DNA from: Liopterus haemorrhoidalis
Taxonomy: Eukaryota > Arthropoda > Insecta > Coleoptera > Dytiscidae
Assembly (NCBI GenBank): GCA_963971575.1
Contig: OZ020611.1
Coordinates: 177,260,071-177,324,070, forward strand
Direction of reading: 5' to 3'
DNA: 64,000 bases
The notes under the pieces were generated by a model. It saw nothing but the letters and a program-made list of their open reading frames with translations. It was not told where the DNA came from and searched no databases. Every line of letters begins with the position of its first letter. The stretch's first letter is position 1. Of this stretch, positions 33,860-45,249 are shown one piece after another. Made by a program: the position numbers and the translations under genes.

Positions 33860-34203
33860 TAGAAAAGAATATGAAGATCATGGAACCTGTGACGCGAAGA
33901 GTACCCGATTTACTGACGAACATAAAAAAGAGATTAATCGATTTGAGAATGAGAAAGCTCGTGGGCATCAACTAGAATTAGCATATAAATATTTGTTGCC
34001 CATTCCTCCTGTAAACGTTGAACCAGAGCGGGCTTTTTCTGCTGCCGGCTATATTGGCTATACACTAAGAAGTCGGCTTGGAGATGTCACTTTAGATGCT
34101 GTTATTTCTTCGTTCACATCAAATCTTACGTTCACACCAAACTATAAAATACTGAAAAACATAAAAAATAAAAGGTGCCCAAACACAATTTTTAATGGAT
34201 AAC
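33860..34203 (+). pseudogene. hAT transposase C-terminal fragment
   Basis: Residues FTDEHKKEINRFENEKARGH lead into LPIPPVNVEPERAFSAAGYI, LRSRLGDVTLDAV. The block S-V-E-x-E-R-A-F-S-x-A-G followed by LRSRL is the diagnostic hAT dimerisation motif. Open to a stop at 34,202. Upstream the frame continues poorly; catalytic and BED regions are missing. Confidence 0.8.
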
Positions 34204-34800
34204 AATTATGTCTCACGCGAGTAAACACAGTATAGAAATTTTCCAAGGATAATTTTTCGATCTTAATTATATTTTACACATCTTTCTTATTAACAATATG
34301 TGCAATATAATTGAAAATATTAACGAATGAAGCCTTAAATTAAGTTCTCATATAAAAAAGTAACAATTCTCTCACTTGGAAACTGAAATGTGAATTGTAA
34401 CTGATTGAAAAACAATTACGCCCAATGTAATCATTGATTAGTACAGAGAGTGGCACACAGAGGGCGCATATATCGCGTGGACAAACCAGCATTCTGTATA
34501 TGAAACACAGATTGCATGATCGCGAAACGATTATCCACTGCTAATAGACAATCAACTGTTTTTAACGAAACGGTGATTGGGCGTAACGCCGTAGATGAGT
34601 TAGTGACGCTAGTGGTCACACATTCATCCAGATTGAAATATTCGTTTCAACATTTTGCAGGAAGGAAACAGCTGACTGAAACCCGAAATAAATTAGATAC
34701 AAGAAGAGTTCTTAAAATCAAGTTTCATCTTTAAAGATGGTCCCGAAATAAGCTGTTTAGTAATAATGTTTTGTCATATATTTAAGATTATGGCTTAGGA
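34204..34800. other. No recognised gene
   Basis: TTACGCCCAAT (near 34,407) and its inverse ATTGGGCGTAA (near 34,576) form an isolated inverted pair. Nothing else. Confidence 0.45.
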
Positions 34801-35400
34801 CAGAGTTTCTCAGCTTGTGTTTCGCGGAGCTCTACGGTTCCCGCTGATAAAATTTGGGGTTCCGCAAGAAACTTAATGTTCTAATAGTTTAAAATATGTG
34901 TGAAAATTTTATTTATAGAATATTTTAAAAATTATTAGCATTTCATAAGAAGAGGGGATTTGCATTTTCCTATATTTTTCTCTACTAAAAGAGAACAAGA
35001 ACTATTGGGTTTTCAATCCTTTCAATATTAAAAGATCAATGGAAAAACCAGTGAAACGAATTATTTATAATAGGTACTTCTATTACTACTATAAAATCTC
35101 ATGGACCTGATTTAAAACAGGCAAATGTGAATAGTTTTTTTAAACCAGTTTTGGTGTAACTCAAATAAGGAATATCCAAATTTATTCAATAAGGACCTTT
35201 GATATTTGTTGCCGTTTAGTACCCTTTGTATGAAAACATCTCACTACACTGGGACAAAAACAAAAAAACAGAAGTAAATGGAGCCCAATCCTGATATTAA
35301 AATTCATCTGTACACAATTAAATCAAATTTTGAAAGAATATTGAAAGAAAAGAAAAAGTTCAATCTTCCACATTCATTGCCAATTTCAATTAATAATATT
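34801..35400 (+). mobile_element. Internally deleted hAT-like element, left part
   Basis: Starts CAGAGTTTCTCAGCTTG, a hAT-type tip, followed by TTCGCGGAGCTCTACGGTTC and GGGGTTCCGCAAGAAAC typical of this class's sub-terminal region. Further on, LYTIKSNFERILKEKKKF (about 35,305-35,360) resembles the end of a ZBED-type hAT transposase. That would place a protein C-terminus close to a terminus, as expected of a deletion derivative. The right end was not identified. Confidence 0.45.
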
Positions 35401-36057
35401 TGTTGTTCCATTACTACTCTTGATCTGGTGTTGTTTTTTTTTTTTTTTTTGTTTTTTCAATTTATTATTGATTCAGTTTTTTAATTCATGTTTCATATTT
35501 ATTATCAGTAAAATTTAACTGGGAACAAATCCAGTAGAAGAAATGATAGAAGAAGGCCAGCTGAGTTGGTATACAATAGCTGAATGAAGGTAGAGATACG
35601 AAAAAAGTATAAGAAGGCAGGGTATCTACGATTCTGGAATTACAAAATTTAAACAAAAAAAAGGCATCAAAAAGATAATTCCCCTAGAATAAAGAAAGGA
35701 GTAAGGCACTAGACAGAATAAAAAATGTAACAGCTTTCCCTCATGAAAGAAGAAAATAAATAGAAATAAAATTCGAACTCAAACAAAGACCGTCACTAAA
35801 GATGATAAATGGCTCAAAGATTGAGTAAGTAAGTAAATAATTTTTTAACACAGTGAAAAGGGTTCCATGATTGAAATAATTTTGGATCGACTGGTTTAGA
35901 ATATACCAAGTTTGATTAAAAACTTTGGACCAGCGGCATAACACTTTATAAATAAAAAATTATTTGACAATTAAATTAAGAGTTTCGAAATACTGCCGTT
36001 CTATGGCTCCCACCGCTGCCAGTTTTTTTGTCTTCTTGAAATACGTTTTGTAGGCTT
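35401..36057. other. No recognised gene
   Basis: Contains a run of T (35,433-35,450). Otherwise unremarkable. Confidence 0.5.
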
Positions 36058-36243
36058 TTTTTTGAATCACGTTGAAAAAAGAGTACTTTTAACCAACCAT
36101 TTAGTTTTGGAAAGAAACAAAAGTCACACGAATCCAAGTCAAGTTAATACGGTGGGGATGGGGAACGATACTGACTTTTTTTTGCCGCAAATAGCCGGAC
36201 CAAAGAAGAAGTATGCGCTGGTGCGTTGTTTTTATGTAACATC
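36058..36243 (-). pseudogene. mariner transposase fragment
   Basis: Minus strand: NAPAHTSSLVRLFAAKKSQY, then PSPPY, LDLDSCDFCFFPKL. This matches the second (D-N-A-P/R-x-H) and third (P-Y-S-P-D-L-A-P-C-D-F-F-L-F-P) catalytic blocks of mariner. The second aspartate is replaced by Asn (N-N-A-P), and a stop sits in the third block. Dead fragment without terminal repeats. Confidence 0.65.
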
Positions 36244-36351
36244 CATGATCTATTATTCGTTTCTTCCTAATTAACACACGTAACTACTTCAGAGCTCCGA
36301 GATGAAGTTGTTTACTGTTTCACTTGTTCGCACTCACTCACGAGCACTAGA

Positions 36352-36882
36352 GTTAACTTTGCGATGGTTAACTGTGTGAGAGTTAACTTGGCTAGGGTTA
36401 ATTTTTCGATGGTTAGCTAAGCGAAAATTAACTCGGGTAGGATTAACTTTACGAAATTTAACTTTCTGAGGTTTAACTGTGCAAGGGTTAGTTGTGTGTT
36501 AGCTAAATTGGCCAGGGTTAACTACTCAAGGGTTAACTGTGCATGGAATAATTTGACTGTATGAGTGTTGACTCGGCTAGAGTTAACTGTGTGAAGTTTA
36601 CCTGTATGAAGGTTAACTGTGTATGGATAACTGTGCAAAGATTAATTGTGTGAGAGATACCTCGGCGTGGGATAACCTGGAGGGATAACTCTGTGAGTGT
36701 TAATTCGTCTAGGTTTAACTGTGTGAGGGTTAAAATTGTGAGAGTTAACTGTGCGAATGTTAACTCGGCTAGTGTTAACTACGCAAGGGTTAACCGTGAC
36801 AGAGTCAACTGTGTGTTGTTAAGTTCGGCTAGGGGTAACTGTACGAAGATTATTTGTGCGAGAGTTAACTATGCGAAGATTT
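36352..36882. repeat. 15-bp minisatellite built on GTTAAC
   Basis: About 35 tandem units with consensus GTTAACTGTGCGAGG, diverged from each other, several one or a few bases long or short. The core GTTAAC is palindromic. Because 15 is a multiple of three the array stays open as a VNCAR pentapeptide repeat, which is not evidence for a protein. It starts abruptly at 36,352. Confidence 0.9.
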
Positions 36883-37003
36883 AGACCTATGCAGATAACA
36901 AAACTTGATTGTCAGGAATTATCCCACATATTAACTTTAATTATGTCAGATATTATAACTATATTTAACACGCAAGGATAAAATGAAATAATTAATTCAC
37001 TTA

Positions 37004-37134
37004 TGGCCGGCTGCTAAAGTAAGAATTATCCCTAACTCAAGTTAAAATCATTTGTTTTTGTGTGTTAGTGTAACATATAAAAACAAATGATTTTAACTTG
37101 AGTTAGAGAAAACTCTTACGTTAGCAACCCGGCA
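37004..37134. mobile_element. 131-bp foldback MITE
   Basis: The two halves are nearly complementary: CTAACTCAAGTTAAAATCAT then TTGTTTTT on the left, its exact inverse on the right, loop about 20 bp. The outer parts (GGCCGGCTGCTAA / TTAGCAACCCGGC) are less perfect. TTA flanks both sides (37,001-37,003; 37,135-37,137), which fits the 3-bp TWA target of PIF/Harbinger MITEs. Confidence 0.75.
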
Positions 37135-37137
37135 TTA

Positions 37138-37894
37138 ATATTGTCTTTGATAAAATTTATAAATGGTCCTGAAGAGAATTCTTTTCCTTGTCCGACTTTA
37201 TTTAGGGAATTTATTTCATAAAACTATCTATTTTCTTTTCAGTATTGTTATTATAATAAACTATAAAAAAAAATGTCGGTCTTTCAAACTACAGACTGTA
37301 GTAAAATACAACTAATTCACCAAGTATTGTAAATTACTTTTTGGATAACCCATAATAATTCAGATATCCGTAAATAGAAAATAATTTTAAAAGTATGCTA
37401 ATAATTTCGGTGCATTACAAATTGTTTTAGTTTCGTTTCTAGTAACATACCAGTTATGCAGAGAGATAAATCGGTAAGTTAGTGCACGGCCCGTTGAGAT
37501 ACTAGTATTCTCCATACGAGGGACACATAATATGTGGCTGCACATTGTTAATACTTCCAATAGCTGCGGTCAACCTGATTTAATATAAATGGGAGTTTGC
37601 AGAAGAGAGGCACAGCGGGATTTACATGGTTATAAATATGTAGCAGCCAAAATTAATAAACTTGGGACATGTTTTAGAACTTCATACACACACACAACAC
37701 TCTAACACATGTAAATCTTTTCTATTTGATTTAAGGGAAAGTAACTAACTTACCACATTTTTCTGTTTTACAATTCTGTTTTAGTACTCCCTAGTAAGGG
37801 ATGAGTTTCGATATTTTTAGTAATTGAAGTATCTTAAGAAGCTATCGATGTTCCTGACATCGATTTTGATATTTTTAGGAAAAGTAATAGAAGT
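37138..37894. other. No recognised gene
   Basis: Nothing recognised. Confidence 0.5.
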
Positions 37895-38068
37895 AGAAAT
37901 TGTCTAAAATAATACTTTTCGTAGACGACACATTATTATATATCGTTGCCAATAATATTGAAGAGGGTATACAATTAATGCAGGAAAGGCATAAATAGCA
38001 TTTTAGAATGGTTGAACATAAATAGATTAAAACTAAATGCAAAAAAATGTATATGCATAATTAATGAT
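37895..38068 (+). pseudogene. Non-LTR reverse transcriptase catalytic-box fragment
   Basis: Reads LFVDDTLLYIVANNIEEGIQ, then after a frameshift SILEWLNINRLKLNAKKC. The F-V-D-D box with the following helix, and the W-L-x-x-N-x-L-K-L-N-x-x-K segment, are RT motifs 5 and 6. Very short; nothing else of the element nearby. Confidence 0.65.
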
Positions 38069-38425
38069 TACTCGTTAGTAATTGTTAATGCCGATTAATG
38101 CCGTTGCATTAATCTACAAAATGTATCTATTTATATTAGCTTTATTCGAGGATGAAGAATCTTACATATTACAGCACCACAATGTTTAATGTTCCTTTAA
38201 ATGTTCACGGATGAAATAGTCACTGTTTCTGACAAGATATTTGTTATTCGCGGTAGCTTTGGATAGTTACGTAAATGCTCCTAGCTAGTCAAACGAGTTT
38301 GCAGATTAGAACAGAAATTAGTCAAAATAGACGCGTTGTTATAGTATGTACCGTAAATATAAGAAAGGTACCAGATATTTAGTTGCAATTAGTAACGATT
38401 CTTGTTGGTAATTGATTATTTAAGG
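38069..38425. other. No recognised gene
   Basis: Nothing recognised between the RT fragment and the hAT end. Confidence 0.5.
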
Positions 38426-40130
38426 CAGTGTTTCTCAAACATATAGGTCCGCGACCCCCTTTTGCACTTAAAAATTGCAAAGGACCCCCCGAAGAATGGG
38501 TATGTGTAGAAATACATCCCGGGATTCATTTAAATTCAAAAGGAGTTAATTTATTTTATTTTATTGCATTAAAACACTCATAATTTTAATTAATAGCAGA
38601 TTTATTTTTAGTATCAATAAAAATTAATAACTTATCTTTGGTACATTTTTGAACAAAATATTCTGTGTATATGTTTCTACATTAACTTAACTAATTGAGT
38701 TTACTAAACATGTTTTAAGTTAAATTTAATGTGATGAGTGAGCCGGCTTATTTTGGCACAATAAATTAAACCTGGGTTTAATACCGGTCAGTGAAGGTCT
38801 CATAGCGATTTCTATATTGCTAATACGAGAGCGCTGCTTTGTTTTGATGTTGATCATTACTGTAAATGCCATTTCGCATAAATAAGTGGTTGCAAATGGT
38901 AAGAAAACTGCCAATGTTAATTCCGCGAGTATTGGATACTCTGTTTTCACACTAAGCCAAAAAGAATCCAATGCTTGCTTACTAAACTCGGTTTTAAGTT
39001 TTGTATCACAACTAAATTCGGCAAATTCTTCTTGGGCATTTAATGGAAGATGTTTCACTTGTTCCTTTTCTACAAGGAATGGTTTTTGCACCCAGATATA
39101 CTGTTCAGTATTTAAATCTGATAGAAAATATTTTTTAAATTGTTCTTCCATACATGACAAATGATCATTTATGATTTTCTTAATTAAAATATTATCCAAA
39201 TTATTTTCAGTGATAAAATCATATGTACTTGAAAACATTACGAACGTGCCATTTTCCACACTTGATTTTCATAAGTTTATCTTCTTCATAAACGCATGAA
39301 TTTTATCATACAAAATTAATATGTTTGTGTTCTCACCTTGCAGGGACATATTCAGTTCATTTTCTTTCTCAAACATGTCTGACAAATAATACAATTTGCA
39401 AACCTAAGTTTCATTGTGGAAGAGATTAGAAAAATTGGACTTTGTTTCTGATAAAAATATTGTCACGTGGGTGGTTTGATTGAGACACAACTCCTGGTTT
39501 CAACATAACAAATTTATTAAATATGTACATCACATTTACAAAATAATGTTTGAATTGGTCCATAGAGTTGGGGAAGTCTTCGGTCCACCCCGTGTTGGCC
39601 AGGATCAGCATGGACCTATCTCCGAGGCGGGGGCTTCCCATCCGGGAGTCGAGGAGCCTGGAGATGTCTTCTCCCACTCACATGGTCACTACTTGCTTGG
39701 CTTCACTCTCGATACTAGAATCTGGCGTCGGTGTCGTGGTCGTCACCTTCTGGACTAATACGTGCAGCAGAGTTGGCTATGTTCTACTACCTCAATATTC
39801 TCGACATCCATCTATTAAGTACCGAAAGTTTAACCCAGTTCCAATATTCATTCGTCATGACAAATATTTCATCATTATGAAATTGCGATGTCTGCAATTT
39901 CGTAATCAGGCCACATACGTCAGACGCTGACGAATAGTTTTTAATCAGACAGCTGACCGTCACAATGTCTAGATTTCGTAATCCTGACCTAGGATTACCT
40001 ATGTGACTATATCATTATCTCATCTTTCAACCCTATTAGTCGTTTTAAGGCTCGTCCTTTTGACAACCACCTTACTTCTGTATGTAGTAAAAGCTATTTG
40101 TAATCCGCTAACAAATGACTATTTAAAAAA
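38426..40130 (-). pseudogene. hAT transposase (ZBED5/SCAND3-like), split by a solo LTR
   Basis: Minus strand. The element tip CAGTGTTTCTCAAAC lies at 38,426, beyond the protein's C-terminus at 38,726. From about 40,100 downward the protein reads LLLHTEVRWLSKGRALKRL; it is interrupted at 40,012-39,461 by an LTR, then continues FLSETKSNFSNLFHNET, LYYLSDMFEKENELNMSLQG, and in the 177-codon open part LDSFWLSVKTEYPILAEL, FATTYLCEMAFTVM and KQRSRI (hAT dimerisation region). Taking out the LTR and one ATAT copy leaves the reading frame continuous across the junction. Disabling stops: W to stop twice (VCK and KSS contexts) and one before LLLHTE. The N-terminus (BED finger) is not recognisable. Confidence 0.85.
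39461..40008 (-). mobile_element. Solo LTR inserted in the hAT gene
   Basis: 548 bp starting TGTCACGTGGGTGG, flanked by ATAT on both sides (39,457-39,460; 40,009-40,012), a 4-bp duplication as made by gypsy-type integrases. A related, more degenerate copy is at 23,280-23,706. No internal element sequence is present, so it is a solo LTR left by recombination. The right tip reads GTGACT rather than the expected ...CA, probably a mutation. Orientation is inferred from an AATAAA on the minus strand. Confidence 0.75.
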
Positions 40131-41194
40131 ATTGATCTTTCATCAATTTAGAGTATTTTAGTTATATCGAAGTTATAGTTCTTTTGTGTTGAAAGATATT
40201 ATTTAATGGACTTTACAGCTATATTTTGAGTGGATTTTTTAATGAAGGTCTTAACTTTTTCGTTTCATCTTAAGTATTTTATTGACAGTTTCAGAAGAAA
40301 ATCATCTTTCCTCTTCAGAACTTCTAAAATTAAAGAGAAACTATATAAAACAATGACTGTATTTTTACTTTTTTGGTTATACGTATATCAATAATAACAT
40401 TTTTATAGAAAGATCGATGTTTTAAATCACGCTGTTTTTCGTTAGATGTTATTTCAATATTGATGTCAACGATATCTTGTAAACCGATATCCATCCCTAC
40501 TTTTTATAGAAATGTACGCGAAAAATACTTGTAAAAAGAAGAGGAGATATAGAGCATATGGAAAAAATAAGCCTCGAGTTTTATACCAAACGGCAGACAA
40601 ATACCAAATGAAACAAAATCTATTCCTTGTTGAAATAAAATTTGCGCCCAATACATTCCATCTTTATAACTAGAATATATAAAACAATAAATATATTCGA
40701 GTGTCAATTGAATAGTTCGCGGTCTGATAATGAAAAACTGTATTTTTCTTTTAGAAATTTCTTTTATTTTATAATATAATTAGTAAAACAATATAATAAT
40801 AAAACTTCAACATACTTTGATGAAGGATATTCCAGCGTCAATAGCCCATTCTGAATTCGCGATTCTTCAAGCCCCTCAAAATTAGGGGCGGAGATATGAG
40901 CCCACAAACCCTGTGACTGCAGAGGGCGCAAAGATTTGTAAGACAAATTATGCAGTAACAAGGGCGTAATATATTCAGTTGCGGGGGGCGCAATGACACT
41001 GCTCTAAATAGCCATTTACCGCCTCTTTACGGATAATATACAAATATTTGAACAGACGCTGGACGATGGTAACAGGTTGTACAGGGGCCAGTTACCATAA
41101 TGTAGTCTGTATAATAATACGTCCTTGTTGATTTTTGTCGAACTAGAAGAGAGAAAAGGAAAAACTAAAAATAATTAAAAAAATTACTGTAAAT
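40131..41194. other. No recognised gene; one hAT-like end
   Basis: The reverse complement of sequence ending at 41,001 starts CAGTGTCATTGCGCCCCC and contains further GCGCCC motifs, resembling a hAT terminus. Its partner is not seen. Upstream of 40,350 the minus strand might hold the degenerate start of the hAT gene. Confidence 0.4.
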
Positions 41195-41860
41195 ATTATT
41201 ACGCTACTACATAATAATTATTGCTTGGCACCTTTTCGGTACAGTTTCTACCAGCTTTTCGGCATACGACTTTGGCAGTGATCTCCATATCTGCTGTATT
41301 TGACGAGTTAGCTGATCCAAATTTTTAACGTTTTTTGTTCAAAGCTTATATTTTATGTAAAAAATAGATTCATCAGAGAAAACCACATCACTCAAATCGC
41401 GGTCTAAATTTTCTCTGGCCCAAGCGAGTCGTCTTTCGACATGTTCCACCGATAACAATGGTTTTTGTTTGGTGCTCCTGAATTTAATACCATTTTCAAT
41501 TAAACGACTTCTCAGGGTTATTAGACTTAACTTAATAATATTTTTTAACACAAATGACACCTGATATTTATGTAAAGGTGACATAGGATTATGCTTAAAA
41601 ACGTTAAAAATCACTTTATCTTGTTTTTAGTGGTCACTTTTTTTAATCCAGGATTAGATAAATCGTCAACATTTTTATTAATTTTATAACGTTTCATCCA
41701 ATAATTCACAAAGTCTACTGACTTGTGCATATATTTTGCTGCACTTGAAAAGGACATTTTTGGCCCTTTTGGGTGGGTACATAAAAATACCATTTCAAAA
41801 CCTTTTGTATAAATAGCACTCATTATTACACAACCGCATACTGAAAGACAAAACACTAAC
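41195..41860 (-). pseudogene. Tc1-type transposase with the catalytic core deleted
   Basis: Minus strand. From about 41,790: an N-terminal helix-turn-helix segment (FSSAAKYMHKSVDFVNYWMK, RYKINKNVDDL). After a frameshift in an A run (about 41,620) it continues FKHNPMSPLHKYQVSFV, then KQKPLLSVEHVERRLAWARE and VVFSDESIF (first catalytic Asp). The protein then jumps to its C-terminal end, NVKNLDQLTRQIQQIWRSLP and LVETVPKRCQAII (about 41,325-41,210). Roughly 100 residues with the second D and third D/E are missing. It is thus an internal deletion derivative with a frameshift. Terminal repeats were not found. Confidence 0.8.
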
Positions 41861-43026
41861 TAAACAATTTTTATTATCGGGCGTATCTTGATGTTCTTAT
41901 CATTTTGGAACCTGTTTATTATTTGTGCACATGCCTGATCATGAGTTATAAGCATGAGAAATAAGATGCAAGATTTAATAAAAAAACAAAAATAATAAGT
42001 TCGATTGCCTTATTGTTTTGAAGAAAGAACATCATTCTGTCTATGAGTTCCCTGTCCATACCTAAAGCAACTCAGATAATACCACAAGAGTAACCACTCC
42101 TTGACATCCTCGAATTGCTCGAATTGTGTTACATGTCTCAGAAATAGAAAGTTCTACACCTCGGAATAGATAACCATGGATCCACCAACAGTGACTTAGA
42201 TGTGTGATGGCGGTTTCTTCTCTGCCGTTGTTCCTGTAGGACGAAATCCAGGGTTGAATCTTCCTTTACCTGCCGTTACTTGATATTTTGTGCGCCATTC
42301 CACTTATCATGCCATTTAACTAAGACCATTTATTTTACTTGAGCTTTGGCATCATCTATAGAAAATCAATAGTGGCCACCATAAAACTGACCATATAGTA
42401 CGTAATCAAATAAAATACCTTTTAAAATATTTTAAAATTTTGAGACCAATTCAAGAAGTTTAGGTGGAGTTTCAACACACCGATCGCTCTATATCCATGA
42501 ACCATATGGTAAATTAAAAAAAAAAAATCAAATAATTTTTTTCTACATGTTTGTCTGACGAAATATTCGCAAAATAATTAAAAATGACACCTTTTACAGT
42601 TAACTTTATTTTTTGCCCAAAATTTGATCGTGGAATTGTTCTGAAAAATTTAGGGGACTAGAAGACATTATTTTACAGGGCCAGATATGGCCCAGGACCG
42701 ACATTTTTATAGGGAAATTACTGAACCGAACAGCTTATTTTTTACGGCCCGCGCATTTCTCTAAACTTTCACAACAAGAGCTGACCAAAACCAGATAGGA
42801 CTTTACCTTCAAATTTCAATTAATGCCAAAGAAAAAGGTCCTCGCTTCTAAAATACAAGTGATCACTAAAAAGAAAAGAAAATTAGCTCGAAAACTCAAG
42901 TGAGTTCCTTAAAAACAATAAAAACAAGTGTTTTTTTTGAGTGCTGAGGGGGGCGTCTGTGCCCCCATGGGTGCGCGCCTGCTCTTTTATACATGTGGCG
43001 GTCAGTAATAATAAAAACTCGTATCA
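41861..43026. other. No recognised gene
   Basis: Around 42,665-42,770, ACAGGGCCAGATATGGCCC... and ...CGGCCCGCGC look like worn hAT-MITE material. Otherwise nothing. Confidence 0.4.
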
Positions 43027-43034
43027 ACCATAGC

Positions 43035-43175
43035 CAGGGTTGGATTGGCCCGGCGGGATACCGGGAATTTCCCGGTGGCCCGAAAATTAAAATGATAAAT
43101 ATATATATATATATATATAGTGGCCCGACTTCCTCCAGATTTCCCGGTACACATTTTAATCCCAGTCCAACCCTG
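43035..43175. mobile_element. hAT MITE with perfect target duplication
   Basis: 141 bp. Tips CAGGGTTGGATTGG and (inverse) CAGGGTTGGACTGG. Flanked by ACCATAGC at 43,027-43,034 and 43,176-43,183, an exact 8-bp duplication. The interior has GGATACCGGGAATTTCCCGG and a (TA)n run. Non-coding; textbook structure of a short hAT MITE. Confidence 0.9.
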
Positions 43176-43183
43176 ACCATAGC

Positions 43184-43889
43184 CAGAAAAGCAACTATAA
43201 TTGTTTATAATTGTTACACCCACTTATGTAACATATATGACAGCTGTTGCTTACGTAGATTTTCCAAATCTGTAATTTATTTTCATTTAACATAGAGAGT
43301 AATAAAGTACATGACCATTGCTACTAACTAAAATATTTAATTCTAAATATACGTTTGGCGAAAAAGTAGGTATATTGACGATGCGCTTAGAAGATAAATC
43401 GGTATAAAAATTTCAGTGGCTGGTCTGTAGGATTGATTGTAGATATTTAACCTCTCCGGGTGATGTATGAATAGTTATTATGTGAAGCGATGCCTGCAAG
43501 CAAACGTATGAGACGCTTCAGGAAAATCTAACCTAACTAATGGCTCAGCACAGTTATACGTTACTATAAATAATGAACAGGAAATAAGTGGAAGATAACT
43601 TTGGATTAGATGTTTATTTATTTAATGGAGTATAATTAAATTTATATTTGTCTTAAAAACATATTAAGGGTTAAACTACACTTATTAAACGTGCATATAT
43701 GAAATTAGAGAATAAATTCATGGTTATTCGTGACAAAATAACGTTCTCAGGACCAACAGATTTGCTCATATTTCTGTCCAAGGGATGCGTTGAAAATTCC
43801 ACATTTCAAAAGAATCTATGCATTTTAAAATGGCCTTTCTCATTACCCACGTTTCTTACTTATTTACCTACTTACATTACTCCGTAGTA
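43184..43889. other. No recognised gene
   Basis: Nothing recognised. Confidence 0.5.
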
Positions 43890-44090
43890 TTACAAACCTG
43901 GGTGGGTTCTGACTTCACAACCTCCTTCCACTCGGCCCAGTTTGCCAACTTCCAGAAACGGTTTTCGATATAAAGATTTCTTAGATGTGCGTTGATATTG
44001 TCTCTCCACCGAAGAAGTAGACGGCTAATGAAACGCTTTCCTTCCAGCACTTCGTCTCAGACTAATTTGATGGAGCGGTCATATGAAACC
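43890..44090 (-). pseudogene. LINE ORF2 C-terminal fragment (RTE-like)
   Basis: The minus strand reads LLLRWRDNINAHLRNLYIEN then RFWKLANWAEWKEVVKSEPT. This is the W-R-D-N/D...W...A-x-x-R/W-x-x-W-x-x-x-V pattern at the end of RTE-type endonuclease/RT proteins. Short and isolated. Confidence 0.55.
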
Positions 44091-45249
44091 CACGTCTCTC
44101 TCCACGAGTCGAACAAAAGCACTAGTAACACAAGTTTCAATTGCTTTGTGCAATGTTATGGTGGTTTCTTCTCCGCGGTCAGTCCTATATCCACAGAGAA
44201 TGTGTGACGTGTGGTGTTATATTATAATCAATAATTAGTGTTCTTAAAGCCGTATTCAGACCTCTTTAAATTAACGAGTTATAGACTGTTCGTTGTTACG
44301 CTCTGACTTATGTTTTAATGCATTCTTTTAACGTTCCATGTACCGTTCACATATGTTATAAATTAGTACGTTACGAATAGCCCGCCATCTGTGAATTTTG
44401 AAACTTACTATTTAGCTTCGTAAAATATTTTATACGTATTATCTTTTTTATAATTCTTATAAATCTGTAAAAACTGTGGTTTGAAATGAACCAAAACATT
44501 GTTATGAAGCTTTTCACAAATAATGTGGAGCTTTTGTCCAGGATTGCTAGTTCTATTTTTATTTATTTACATTAAGGTAAGAGTTGTTGTCGCCTCGTTT
44601 AATGTTAATAGGGCAAATTTTCGTCACCTTGGTCCGTTCAGGAAAGTAAAGACGTTATAGACTATTATGCATATAGATACGGACAAAGCTTTATATTAGA
44701 ATGGTTGAACTTGGTTGATAGTAAATAAGTGTTAATTTGATTGGGTTATAAATGAAATAATTGAAAATTTTGAAGATTTGCATTAAGCATTGAATTTGTT
44801 GAAAAATGAAATTTAGAAATATTGTTATCAGAAATTTAATTTTAAAATTTCTCGAAGTTAAGATTTTAGCATTTTATAACTCTAAAAATGAATTTTAAAA
44901 ACGCTACTTATTATCATTTTTCTTATTTTATATAATACCAAAGATTATACAATAAAATAACTTTTACAAACTTACTAAATCTATTGCAAGTAGTACAGTA
45001 ATAAAGTAAGAAAATTATTTAAGAGTAGTTAGATTTTTCTTTTCCTTCATTATTATTTCTGCTATTAATATTTTGAAATTAATCAATGTTTGAGATATTG
45101 CTGGTTTATAAAAGCAAGCATTTTCTATACACTTATTGCTAAAATAAATATATATATAGTCAAACCATATGAGAACATTGTTATGAATTATCCTATTTTG
45201 CAAAAATATAAATTTTATCTGTCATGTCGCTGTGAACATCATTCAAATG
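44091..45249. other. No recognised gene
   Basis: Nothing recognised. Confidence 0.5.

Noticed and set aside
36693..36884. Pentapeptide-repeat frame VNxAR
   Set aside because: It is the 15-bp minisatellite read in one frame.
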